Shown here piece after piece: positions 11,201-20,611 of a stretch of DNA of 64,000 bases. The stretch is from Trifolium pratense. Its lineage: Eukaryota; Streptophyta; Magnoliopsida; Fabales; Fabaceae. Where the stretch lies: the NCBI RefSeq assembly GCF_020283565.1, contig NC_060060.1:1-64000 (forward strand), in the 5' to 3' direction. Below the pieces are notes generated by a model that made no database searches, had not been told where the DNA came from, and was given only the letters and a program-made list of their open reading frames with translations. The position numbers and the translations under genes were made by a program. Numbering within the stretch: position 1 is the first letter of the stretch; each line of letters starts with the position of its first letter.

Positions 11201-11855
11201 GGGAATGCAGAACCACTTGAAGGCTTTGTTCATTAGGGCAAAAGTCAATAATGTGGGAATCAATAAAGTCTTAGTGGATGGAGGAGCTGTGGTGAATATC
11301 ATGCCTCACTTCATGTTGAAGAAATTAGGTCTCTATGACACAGACCTTCATTCCCACAATGTGGTGTTGGCCAACTATGAAGGAAAAACTGGTCATTCCC
11401 TGGGGGCAGTGCAGTTGGAAGTTTGTGTTGGTAGTACAGTTCGAAAGACCTTGTTTATGGTCATAGCTGCCAAACCTAATTACAATCTGTTATTAGGTAG
11501 AGAATGGATACATGGTGTTGGAGCTGTTCCCTCAACCATGCACCAAAGATTAATCATCTGGAGAGAAGATGGTTTAGTCGAGAATGTAGAAGCAGATCAG
11601 AGTGCATATGTTTCAGAGACAGGCACTGTGACATTACAGAACTTCGACAAAAACCTGGCCTCGATTGCTCCTTGTGGTGAGCAAGATGCTGCCTTCGATC
11701 CAAATGAAGTGGTATCAAAAAATGTATACCACTCAGTTAAGTTGCATCCAACCCATGGCTTTTGTTGGGAAAGGGAAGACATAGAGAAACCCTTGTGTGA
11801 GGATGCATACCCACCAGTGTCTGGATGGGTCAACCATGATGAGTTTGATGATTGA
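8244..11855 (+). CDS. Gag-protease polyprotein of the Tat element (1,203 aa)
   Basis: Structural capsid protein fused to an aspartic protease. The N-terminal ~330 residues are low-complexity and proline/asparagine-rich. The retrotransposon gag domain follows at about 360-480 (AFTWFTTLPPSSI, FHEQFYMG). A zinc-knuckle-like CKFHNYLGHKTYQC near residue 600 is a C-H-H-C variant rather than CCHC. Near the C-terminus LVDGGAVVNIMP (Asp at residue 1012) is the protease active-site segment, with DGG in place of the usual DTG/DSG, followed by the flap and NLLLGREW. The frame stops at 11853-11855. Pol continues in the +1 frame, overlapping slightly. Start chosen: the first ATG after the PBS. Confidence 0.9.
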   Translation: MVKTTQRSNPSKTPSSSAMSSEASSSGGVDPPPQSLVTSELVNVPIFSSPTISTVHDVIPTLPVPTMAIPSVTAGFGRSKPPSGQGFMYGPPPTLGLGMPSFEPDRYTSSRVTPTPLTTASVLSLRQQMDESNHEMVNLLTQQMGTVFNPLIQNTNESYQMLAFQMSRIADFFGTPPPPPRVNPITPQVILPAMSSTPVQQRPTYVATETVPNPTPTPVVQEETYYPHEVNQMPQVVNQNPPVMNPNPQVVHQNPPVVMVRRNQDPDEVVREVQNNNLLGQHNLANMVETILAQNGLNTGCRRPNFVSAFTEYVLQTELPRGWKVPKYTKFAGDTNESTVEHIARYLAESGNLANNENLRMKYFPNSLTKNAFTWFTTLPPSSINSWAQLERIFHEQFYMGQTKISLKELASVKRKNQESIDDYLNRFRLLKSRCFTQVPEHELVEMAAGGLDYSIRKKLDTQYLRDMSQLADRVRQIERLKAEKVRNSKFQKKKEIGFVDSYDNEIDYEMSDEYLDFDDSDINVAELKLGPPYTCKLLRPSNGKNPIEPKNDKFVTKTYTFDITKCDEIFDLLVTDGQIIVPKDMKIPPIEQRKKRGYCKFHNYLGHKTYQCVVFRDLVQKALNEGRLKYADKAKPPMKVDSDPLPPADATYVEVYDCNMVEVIDATAPIKAVPEEEYEKRVREVYPNAEEELVDFLNRCKLKNAEVMLCPRCSAVCDKEATAGLQSVVPYAENKRKWPKSRPNQKAWPYKGANWGKPITKGLSIQQRLGPQNTFKPSGRAPVNQWVSGQYVTFNRRMMENGSSSNVNVNIVAEPKGSKVVAGKETVNAATEVNKYSYRNNYKGKNPMTRTQWRRFQRKQKLTAKEAGGKAVATQKVEKVEMAKRPVKERLSIILEEPIAENAQGGAEDEDDMEDDDLLDEGSDFDVMVNVVSILPLEYDIPTEVNELEEDFEALNLADHKPMCYYVMQNGCVEEQKAVFEKPDLGMQNHLKALFIRAKVNNVGINKVLVDGGAVVNIMPHFMLKKLGLYDTDLHSHNVVLANYEGKTGHSLGAVQLEVCVGSTVRKTLFMVIAAKPNYNLLLGREWIHGVGAVPSTMHQRLIIWREDGLVENVEADQSAYVSETGTVTLQNFDKNLASIAPCGEQDAAFDPNEVVSKNVYHSVKLHPTHGFCWEREDIEKPLCEDAYPPVSGWVNHDEFDD

Positions 11856-14800
11856 GTCCCCAGCATGGGATCGAATTACGGCTTACGCAGCCGAGAATAG
11901 AATCAAAATGGCTCTTGAGGCCATTAATGTTCAAGAAAATATGGCTGTCGAAGCTAATGATGTCTTAAGGGACAAACTGGCCTTGGAGGCTAGTGAAGTA
12001 AACGATGGAAAAAAGCAAAAGTTGGATTGCATCTATGATGATGAGCCTTTGGGTTTTGAGAGAGATCCACATAGTTCGATTCAGAGAATGCAAGCCCAAG
12101 ATCCTTTGCAGGAGGTTGATATTGGAGATGGCTCTGTTAAAAGGCCAACTTACATTAGTGCCAATATAGACCCAACCTTAAGAGAAAAAATGGTCGAGTT
12201 GCTTAAGAAATACAGAGACTGCTTTGCATGGGACTATAACGAAATGCCTGGGTTAAGCAGAAATCTTGTGGAGCATAGGCTACCCCTTCGACCAGATAAG
12301 AAACCTGTAAAGCAGCTTCCAAGGAGGTTTGCACCGGAAATCATGACAAAGATCAAAGCAGAAATTGAAAGGTTGCTTAAATGCAAGTTCATTCGAACAA
12401 CCAGGTATGTGGAATGGTTAGCTAACATTGTTCCTGTTATTAAGAAAAACGGATCACTTAGGGTTTGCATAGACTTTAGAGATTTGAATAATGCTACACC
12501 TAAGGATGAATATTCCATGCCTGTAGCCGAAATGTTAGTCGACTCAGCAGCAGGGCATGAATATTTGAGTATGTTAGATGGCTATTCAGGTTATAATCAA
12601 ATCTTTATTGACGAGGATGATGTGCCAAAAACCGCATTTCGTTGCCCTGGTGCTTTAGGCACCTATGAGTGGGTAGTGATGCCTTTCGGATTAAAAAATG
12701 CTGGAGCAACATACCAAAGAGCCATGAACTTAATTTTTCATGATTTTATCGAAATATTTATGCAGGTTTACATTGATGATATTGTGGTGAAATCCTCTTC
12801 CCAGGATGAACATATCGAACATCTTAAAAAATCGTTCGAAAGAATGAGAAAATGTGGATTAAAAATGAATCCACTGAAATGTGCTTTTTGTGTACATGCA
12901 GGAGATTTCCTTGGCTTTGTTGTGCATAAGAAGGGCATAGAAATTAATCAAAATAAGACAAAAGCTATCATGGAGACAGAACCTCCAGGAACAAAGAAAC
13001 AGCTTCAATCTTTGCTGGGAAAGGTCAATTTCTTGAGAAGGTTTATATCAAACTTAAGTGGCAGAGCTCACCCCTTTTCTCCACTGCTGAGGCTCAAGAA
13101 AGGTGATGTATTTGAATGGGGAACGGAACAACAAAAGGCATTTGATGATATCAAGGCATACTTGTCAAAGCCTCCAACTTTAATGCCTCCTATTCGAAAC
13201 AAAGCAATGAAGTTGTACATCGCAGCGTCAGATTCGACTATTGGAAGCATGCTCGCACAAGAGGATGAAAATGGCATAGAAAAGGCTATTTACTATCTAA
13301 GTAGAATCTTGAATGATGCTGAGACTAGATATAGTCCAATTGAAAAGCTTTGTCTATGTTTGTATTTCTCTTGTACCAAACTTAAGCAATATATCAAACC
13401 AGTTCATGTTTATGTTTATTCTCATTTTGACATCATTAAGCATATGTTATTAAAACCAATTTTGCATAGTCGAATTGGGAAATGGGCTTTAGCTTTAACT
13501 GAATATTCATTGACGTACCAACCCCTGAGGGCTGTAAAAGGTCAAGTAGTGGCTGACTTTCTTGTTGACCACTCGGTGGCTGAGATCCCAATAACATATG
13601 TAGAACATGAACCTTGGATGTTGTACTTTGATGGCTCGAAGCACAAACATGGTACAGGAATTGGAATCTTAATCATTTCTCCTTCAAAGATTCCAACAAA
13701 GTTTAAGTACAAGATTAATGGAACATGCTCCAATAATGAAGCCGAGTACGAGGCTTTAATTGTAGGTCTAAAAATTATTTTGGACTTGGGGGCAAAACAT
13801 GTTAAAATCAGAGGAGATTCTGAGTTAGTGATAAAACAATTGACAAAGGAATATAAATGCATTCAAGAACATTTGATGAAATACTTTGTCATTGCCTTCT
13901 CGCTACTAAAACGATTTGATTCATGTGACATTCAACACGTGCCTCGGATCGAAAACCAAGAAGCAAATGACTTAGCCCAAATTGCTTCTGGTTATAAGGT
14001 AACGGGGAAAAAATTAGATGAGATAGTTGAAGTTAAAGAAAAACTAATCTCATGTGAGGTAATACCCCATCAGCTGGGGGCAAATGAACTAAATGTCGAA
14101 AGGGAGTCCGAAAGGGCTGATGCACACTTTGATGAAGCAATGACTGAAGTCTTCGTGATTGACAATTTGGCTGACACGGATTGGAGACAACCCATTGTTA
14201 AATACATAGAAAATCCAACAGGTACAGCCGATAGGAAGGTTAAGTATAGAGCCTTGAATTACACAATCATGGGAAATGAACTATTTAAGAAGACTCCTGA
14301 AGGGGTTTTGTTGAAATGCCTAAATGAAAACGAAGCGTATGTAGCAATTTCAAACGCCCATAGTGGAGCCTGCGGTGCCCATCAAGCAGGCCACAAGATG
14401 AAGTGGCTTTTGTTTCGACAGGGTTTATATTGGCCTTCCATGCTTAAGGACTGCATAGAATATGCGAAAGGCTGTCAAGAGTGTCAAAAACACGCAGGGA
14501 TACAACACGTTCCTGCCAGTGAGTTGCATTCGATTATCAAACCTTGGCCTTTTAGAGGCTGGGCTCTAGATTTAATTGGTGAGATAAGGCCCGCGTCATC
14601 CAAGAACCAACGTTATATACTAGTTGGGATTGATTATTTTACCAAATGGATAGAGGCTGTTGCCCTAACAAACGTGGATCAGGAAACAGTGATCAATTTT
14701 ATCCAAGACCATATTATTTATAGGTTTGGGCTTCCTGAGACGATCACTACAGACCAAGGAACGGTGTTTGTTGGTCGAAAGATGCAAGATTTTGCTGAAC

Positions 14801-15450
14801 AATTGGGTTTTAAGCTAATGACTTCGACGCCTTACTATGCTCAAGCAAATGGCCAAGTTGAAGCAGCCAACAAGGTTATAATTAGTTTAATTAAAAAGCA
14901 CGTTGCCCAAAAGCCAAAGAATTGGCATAAGACCCTGGACCAAGTCCTATGGGCATGTAGGAATTCTCCTAAAGAGTCAACAGGTTCGACACCTTTTCGA
15001 CTAACATATGGTCACGATGTCGTGTTACCTGTTGAAATAATGATGCAGTCGATTCGAGTACAAAGGCAATGGGAACTACCTCCTGATCACTATGAGAACA
15101 TAATGTTAGATGAATTAACAGACGTGGATGAGGAAAGGTTGCAGGCGTTAGATGCTTTGATTCGACAAAAAGAACGAATTGCTAGAGCATATAACAAAAG
15201 GGTTAAATCCAAACTCTTTGACGTAGGAGACTTAGTTTGGAAAGTCATCCTCCCCATGGACAGACGAGATCGAGTCTTTGGAAAATGGTCACCCAATTGG
15301 GAAGGACCATTTAAGATTTCTCAAGTTTTGTCAAATGGAGCTTACGAGATTGAAGAGTTAACTCCTGAGAAACGTTCAGTCAACATGAATGGCAAATATT
15401 TAAAGAAATACAAGCCAATGTTGCAAGAAATAACCATGAAAAATGAATAA
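11803..15450 (+). CDS. Pol polyprotein of the Tat element: RT, two RNase H domains, integrase
   Basis: Reverse transcriptase carries the catalytic YIDD at 12769-12780 and upstream FRDLNNATPKDEY. The RNase H next to RT (from ~13210) has lost most acidic residues (LYIAASDSTIGSML). A second, archaeal-type RNase H follows, with Asp in MLYFDGSK, Glu in NNEAEYEALI, Asp in RGDSELVI and Asp in EANDLAQ. Integrase has an H-C zinc finger (HSGACGAHQAGH...CQECQ), the DDE triad (WALDLIGE, TTDQGTVF, NGQVEAANK) and a C-terminal GPFKI region. No ATG initiates it convincingly; 11803 is only the first in-frame ATG. Expression probably needs a +1 shift or splicing from gag near 11853. It is intact over ~1,215 codons. 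Confidence 0.92.
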   Translation: MHTHQCLDGSTMMSLMIESPAWDRITAYAAENRIKMALEAINVQENMAVEANDVLRDKLALEASEVNDGKKQKLDCIYDDEPLGFERDPHSSIQRMQAQDPLQEVDIGDGSVKRPTYISANIDPTLREKMVELLKKYRDCFAWDYNEMPGLSRNLVEHRLPLRPDKKPVKQLPRRFAPEIMTKIKAEIERLLKCKFIRTTRYVEWLANIVPVIKKNGSLRVCIDFRDLNNATPKDEYSMPVAEMLVDSAAGHEYLSMLDGYSGYNQIFIDEDDVPKTAFRCPGALGTYEWVVMPFGLKNAGATYQRAMNLIFHDFIEIFMQVYIDDIVVKSSSQDEHIEHLKKSFERMRKCGLKMNPLKCAFCVHAGDFLGFVVHKKGIEINQNKTKAIMETEPPGTKKQLQSLLGKVNFLRRFISNLSGRAHPFSPLLRLKKGDVFEWGTEQQKAFDDIKAYLSKPPTLMPPIRNKAMKLYIAASDSTIGSMLAQEDENGIEKAIYYLSRILNDAETRYSPIEKLCLCLYFSCTKLKQYIKPVHVYVYSHFDIIKHMLLKPILHSRIGKWALALTEYSLTYQPLRAVKGQVVADFLVDHSVAEIPITYVEHEPWMLYFDGSKHKHGTGIGILIISPSKIPTKFKYKINGTCSNNEAEYEALIVGLKIILDLGAKHVKIRGDSELVIKQLTKEYKCIQEHLMKYFVIAFSLLKRFDSCDIQHVPRIENQEANDLAQIASGYKVTGKKLDEIVEVKEKLISCEVIPHQLGANELNVERESERADAHFDEAMTEVFVIDNLADTDWRQPIVKYIENPTGTADRKVKYRALNYTIMGNELFKKTPEGVLLKCLNENEAYVAISNAHSGACGAHQAGHKMKWLLFRQGLYWPSMLKDCIEYAKGCQECQKHAGIQHVPASELHSIIKPWPFRGWALDLIGEIRPASSKNQRYILVGIDYFTKWIEAVALTNVDQETVINFIQDHIIYRFGLPETITTDQGTVFVGRKMQDFAEQLGFKLMTSTPYYAQANGQVEAANKVIISLIKKHVAQKPKNWHKTLDQVLWACRNSPKESTGSTPFRLTYGHDVVLPVEIMMQSIRVQRQWELPPDHYENIMLDELTDVDEERLQALDALIRQKERIARAYNKRVKSKLFDVGDLVWKVILPMDRRDRVFGKWSPNWEGPFKISQVLSNGAYEIEELTPEKRSVNMNGKYLKKYKPMLQEITMKNE

Positions 15451-15589
15451 CGCAAGAATAAAATTTGCGAAATGGTAAAAGGAAATGCCAATAATCAAGT
15501 TTTATTTCATATAAAATCAACAATACAACCAATCATTCAAGAATGTTCAAGAAAATACAAGAAATGGTTGAATGTTGAAAGATAAACAC

Positions 15590-15940
15590 TTAAGGTTTAC
15601 CCTGAACCCGAGTTCCCTCATCCTTTGAATCAGAATTGGAAAGTTCTGAGATCTGAGAGTCTTCATCCTCAGAAGAAGGAGTTGGAGTTCCTGGGTATTC
15701 TTCATCAGGCTCTAGGGTACTGAGGAACTTGAGGTAGTCTTCATCTTCGTCATCTGAACTAGAGCTTGAGGAGTCAGAAGAGAGAATGATGGTTTCTACT
15801 ACATTAGCTGGTGCCGGTCGAGGGCGAAGGATTCTAGCGCGTGGAGGTTTGGAAGCTGGAATCTTGATTCGTCCCTTTCTAAGAGGACGCAGCATGTTTG
15901 AGCTTGAGGTAGAAGAAGGAGGATTTGTCTTGTTATCCAT
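15590..15940 (-). CDS. Small antisense ORF in the Tat element (116 aa), SUMO-interaction-like motif
   Basis: Unrecognised protein of 116 residues, antisense to gag-pol. The first ~45 residues are basic and proline-rich (LRKGRIKIP, RARILRPRP). The middle has a hydrophobic core, ETIILSSDSSSSSSDDEDED, running into a serine/acidic tract, the pattern of a SUMO-interacting motif. The remainder is acidic, with TPTPSSEDEDSQ. A TATA-like TTTATAAAG sits about 70 bp before the ATG on the same strand (16009-16018). It lies directly downstream of the larger antisense gene. Function is unknown. It could be a short accessory protein or a degraded exon. The open frame and its own TATA box make a real gene plausible. 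Confidence 0.55.
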   Translation of the reverse strand: MDNKTNPPSSTSSSNMLRPLRKGRIKIPASKPPRARILRPRPAPANVVETIILSSDSSSSSSDDEDEDYLKFLSTLEPDEEYPGTPTPSSEDEDSQISELSNSDSKDEGTRVQGKP

Positions 15941-16391
15941 TCTTTGTGGAGAGGTATTGATGCGTTATTTGTGCAAAATGATGAACAAAAACTTGCAAAG
16001 CGTGGGTCTTTATAAAAGGATTAAGGCGCGTTAATGGCTAGGTAGTTACAACTAACCATGGTCAGTTTGCATAGGGAAATGCCAAAGCATTAATGCCCAA
16101 AACCGTGTAGTTAATCATGTTGACTGCTTTGGAAACATGTTCATTCCATTCCTTGCAAAATACTATTAATGAGGCTTGGGATAATGACCCAAAAGAAGGA
16201 AAGCAAGCAACAATAAAGGAATAAAATACTCAGCCAATACATGAACATGCACCATGAAAAGGCCAAGAAGGGCATACATTTAAAAAAGCATGTACAAAAT
16301 TGTTCGATAGTTGCTAGTGTTAAAAGATCTACAGTTATGACATCCAAAAGAGAATAACAAAAATTTAAGACTAAAAGGAAAATTTATAAGG
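15941..16391 (-). promoter_or_regulatory. Spacer between the two antisense ORFs, with TATA box at 16009-16018
   Basis: No ORF is supported. On the minus strand CTTTTATAAAG (about 16009-16019) is a good TATA box for the 15590-15940 ORF. The sequence is close to palindromic and also reads as TATA on the plus strand. The remainder may hold the 3' UTR of the upstream antisense gene. Confidence 0.5.
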
Positions 16392-19300
16392 TCAAGATTG
16401 TTGCTGGGATGTCGAAGGAGGCTGTCGATTGGCCGCTTGAAATTGGTAATACTGAGTTCGAATGGACGCCAGTTTACGTTGTAGCATTTCTTTATCACTA
16501 GCAAGGTGCTCAACTCGCTTTTGGACAGCTAGACCATTACTGTAGTGCTGGATACCTTCACGTGCTAGCTCATCAAGCTTAACTTTTTGTGCTTCGATAG
16601 CTACTGCAGCTAGCTTTTCCATCTTAGCCTCTTCCTGTCGAACCTTTTCCTTTAGCGCTTCGATTTCAGACTGCCATTGAGCAATATTGTTCTCACAAGC
16701 CACAAGTTGCTCAAGGGCTTCATCAGAGGCAGTCTTGATAGTTGTGACCTCTGCATTGCAACTATTAGCTTGCTCGAAATGTTGTTGCTGGGTGGCAAGC
16801 AGAGATGTCAAAAGGTCGCTAGTCCTGGTTAGGAGTTGAGATTGACTAACGAATTGTTCTAGAAAGGTTTCAGCCTGAGTCACTAGAAGGAACATTGCTT
16901 CGTCAGTCTTTGGGTTCTGCAGCTTGCGGAAAAGAGCTTTGATGTTGTAATATATAGAAGAGTCACGCTCAAGCAGGCCCAACATATCCCCATTAAGAAT
17001 TTCTCGCCTAAACCTGATTTCATGCTCAAACTGTTCTTGCTCAAGTACATCTCCGTTACCTTCTGTGTCCTCAAAAGTGGAGCTAGAGGTGCCATGGCTT
17101 GATAAAAGCTTGCTAAGTGCGTCTACTGGAGTTAAATCTTTTAACTCTTTAGCAAGTTCAGCTGGCAGGACAACAGTGGGAAATGGCTTTGACACGGAAG
17201 TTCCCTCTTCACCGAGTGAGTCACCAATATAGGAGTTCCCATCTTCAGAGTCGAAAGCGCCAGCACTGGGTGAACTAGATTCATGGTTTGACCCACTTGG
17301 TTGTGGTTGATTGGTAGTGGAGTGCTCACCATCAACTGTTGGCCTTTGTTCAGTATTAGCAATGGGGTCAGCTTGAAAGTTGGTTGGAGGATCATTATTG
17401 GCTAATACTGGGGCAGGATGTGTCGAAAGGTTTGGTTGTGGTAGGCTTCGATCGAGTTGGTCTTCTTCATTGTTAGGCTTAAGATTGTCATCTTCGAAAG
17501 CGCGGTGAGGCGGGCTAGGAGCCTTGGGCGGTGATGAAGTTTCAGTAAGAATGGCCGTTTCGAGAGGCTGAGGAGATGAGATTTTTTCTGCAACATCTTC
17601 AGGAGGCGCATTGCTTGGCCCTTCGACCACCCCCTCAGCCGCTTTGCTAAGAGCAGGCTCATCCTGAGGAATAACTTGAGCAGAGTTTTGTGGCTGAAAC
17701 AAACAAAACCATGAAAGAATGAGTAACACAGTCAAAAGCTGAAGAAATAACAAGAAGTAAGAATGGCTTACTTGGGTTTGAGGGGTAGCAGAAGCTTCAG
17801 GTTGTGAAGTTGTTTCTTTTGCAGTAGCAGAAGCCTCGACAACAGTAGCTGCAGCAGGAGATTTTTTCTGCTTCTTTTTCTTCTTTTTCTTCCTCTCCGA
17901 TTGTTCCAAAGGAGGGTCTTCAGGTGATGCCAGAGTATCAGGTTGTGCCTCAATCTCAGAGGACTTGCGCTCAGGAGTACTTTCTTGGGTGGGTTGGTGT
18001 TCTTTCTTCTTCTTCTTCTTTTTCTTTTTCTCATCAGTAATGGGTTCAGCACTAGGAAAAAGATCTTGAGTAGTAGCAGCGGTAGTGTGCTCAGGGATAG
18101 TCGAGAGAACAGGAGTATCCTGCAGGCCACAGTTCAGTAAGTTCGCATTTAAGCCAAGGGAAATAGAAATCGTTGGATAAATGGATACCTCATCTGGAGC
18201 ACTCGAACAAGTGGCCGGAACAGGTTTTTGCTTCTTCGAAACAGAAGGAGTTTCAGTTGAATGAGGCCTCTTGCGTGAAGCAATCTAGGAAGGGCATATC
18301 AAAGTTAACATAGAAATCTTACAGAAGTGTGAAAAGCCACAAGAAGGGAAAAGCCTACCTGTAGTTCAACCTTAGATGGTGGGGGAAGAGGCTTGCTAGA
18401 ATCGCTGGAACCTGCCTTCGACTTACTCCCTACATCGAAGAGGTGTGCATAAGAGAAAAGCACGCAAGGTAAAAACGATGCAAGTAAAAGTAAAACTAAA
18501 AGAATACCTCTGGCGTTCAATTTCGACTTAATCTTGTTCAAAATAGATGAGTCGAACCCATTAGAGATAGCAGTGAGCAAGGCAGTCTTGTCGACCAGGC
18601 GTCCTTCATAGTGTCGAGACCACCAGGTAAAAAATTCCCTAGTGCAGGCATGTGAGGGAGCGAAGTCGAATGGGGTAAGCTCATAAGAAGGCTGATTGAA
18701 GTGGTTCAAGAATGAATGGAACTGTGGTTCTGTCATGCCATGTTTGCCCAAACAAACCTCCCTCTCTTCCAAATATATGCTCTTAGGGAGTATTTGAGTT
18801 AAGCCAAATTGGCGAGACACCAGGTTTGGGAAGTAACCAACTAACCCAAAATCTCCAGAGGTCAAGCCAATTCGACAGGACAAGACTGTAGGCATCAAGT
18901 AAGCAGTCCAAATGTTGTTGGTTACCGTCTCGAATTTCGGTGGAGAAGGAAATCTGTGAGTAAACCAAGGAGGACCAAGTGGCCTATCCACAAAGGGAGC
19001 AAAGCTAGGCTTGAACTTCTTCAGGCTGAGGAAAGTATTAAAATACTGTTGGAAAGCCACATCATAACCAAGGCCTCTTTCCCTAGGCACCATTCTCGCC
19101 AACCTCGTGCCTTCGACTCGACGTGTTCTTGATTCCTCATAGTATGGCTCAGGCAAGAAAAGGTCAAGCTCAGCATGAAAAGTGGCAGTTAGCCATAATT
19201 GCAGTAACCAGAAGGGGCCAGCACCTAAAAAGGTGGATCCATCACCTGTTCTTTTAAGATGTTCACAAGCATCCCTCATGGATTCATAAAGACATCCAAG

Positions 19301-20125
19301 AATAAGCCGAGCGAAGTTGAATTGCTGGCACTCATGTAATTGAATAGCCATAGGGATGAATTTCTTGGCTACTTGGAGAGATTGAGTGCAGAAGACATAC
19401 TGCGATAGCCATAAGGTTAAGAAAGCGATGTGTTCTTCGTCACTTACTTCATCACTAGTCTTTCGATTCTCCACGATGTATTTAGAGTAAGACTTGTTTC
19501 GAAAGTCGAATTTGATGGTGTCGGAAGCTTTGCAAGGATCATAAGTGTCGCCAAGAGGCGATAAGCCAGTAATGGCAGCAACATCCAGCAGTGTAGGAGT
19601 CATCATGCCACATTCGAAGTGGAAAGTGTTGGTGGAAGACTCAAAGAAGTGCAAAGCAGCAACAATCATTTCCTGCTGGTATTTAAGGCCGGTCCGAGAA
19701 AGTTGAATAAGGTCATAAATGCCACAAGCTTGCCAAATGTCAGCTTTGTCACGTTGTACCCTGTCTAACCAGCCAAGGTATTGATCATTCAAAGAAGGAG
19801 CTGATCGAAACACTCTGTTAGGCGCCTTGATATAGCTAAAATTATAGGGTTCACTAATGAAAACCCTAGGAACACAAGGCTTATAAACAGGAAAAATAGA
19901 CAAAACCTTGGAATTCCGACTTTTATCACTTGGTTTGGGTCCCCCAAATGCATGCACGAGGTTATCAACAGAATAAGGAAAGATTAATTGATTTTCCCAA
20001 AACTTTTGTAAATCCAGACGCAACGATGGTTCTGGAACCACATCCGCGTCGTAAGAGGAAAGAGTGGTGGCGGTCCACTTACCGGCGTAAGGAAGGAATT
20101 TTCCAACACCCGAGCCTGACGCCAT
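16392..20125 (-). CDS. Antisense five-exon gene in the Tat element: plant-mobile-domain, lysine-rich and coiled-coil protein
   Basis: Minus-strand exons: 20125-18508, 18429-18359, 18284-18189, 18119-17772 and 17693-16392. The four introns (78, 74, 69 and 78 bp) all have GT-AG ends, and the joined frame is open for 1,144 residues. Exon 1 (~539 aa) resembles the aminotransferase-like plant mobile domain: GMMTPTLLDVAAITGLSPLG near residue 175 and FTWWSRHYEGRL near 510. Exons 3-4 add lysine clusters (SKKQKP, EKKKKKKKKE, ERKKKKKKKQKK) typical of nuclear-localisation signals. Exon 5 is Pro/Ser/Glu-rich, then predicted coiled coil (about residues 950-1130) with a Q/S-rich end. A TATA box lies ~245 bp upstream. 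Tat elements are known to carry antisense extra ORFs. The exon structure here is my inference from splice signals. Confidence 0.8.
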
Positions 20126-20611
20126 TGATGAAGAGATAAAGATGGCGTGAAAGAATGGTGATTAGGGTTAAATTTGGGAATCACAGGTTGTTTGCAACGG
20201 TTGAGGAAAATCCGAGTGAAAAGAAAGTTGATGACTGGGTGATAAGTAGAAAAGTGAAGACAAGAAGTCTTTTGGAAACAAGAATTCAAGAAATAATCGC
20301 GGAAGATGAAGAAGAAGATGAACAGTTGACAGAGAAAAATTGGAGAAAACGCAATAAAGGGAGGATATGGCTATTTATAGAGGCACGCGGTCTGTTGAAA
20401 ATAACAAATTTTTCAACTCCCTTGTTGACAAATGTCCAAACCCCTTGACAGGTGGAAAGAAAAACAAGTTTTGGAGCCAATCCAAAGTTTGAAAGGCAGC
20501 CTAAACGATAGGAGAGATAAATGGAAAAGAAAGATATCCATTAATACTTTCAAAAACGCCACTTCCTCTTGCGATAAACATAGTCGAAAATGGCATTTTT
20601 GGGGGGCAATT
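20126..20611 (-). promoter_or_regulatory. Promoter and leader of the antisense gene; polypurine tract at its edge
   Basis: On the minus strand CTATAAATAG (20371-20380) is a near-perfect plant TATA box. It would place the start of transcription ~215 bp before the ATG at 20125. No ORF in this stretch is convincing. At 20597-20611 the plus strand reads TTTTGGGGGGCAATT immediately before the 3' LTR, the polypurine tract that would prime plus-strand DNA synthesis. Confidence 0.65.

Noticed and set aside
10698..11216. 172-codon antisense ORF inside gag
   Set aside because: It is the complement of the strongly conserved protease-linker region, is composed of unusual residues and has no promoter signal; a shadow frame.
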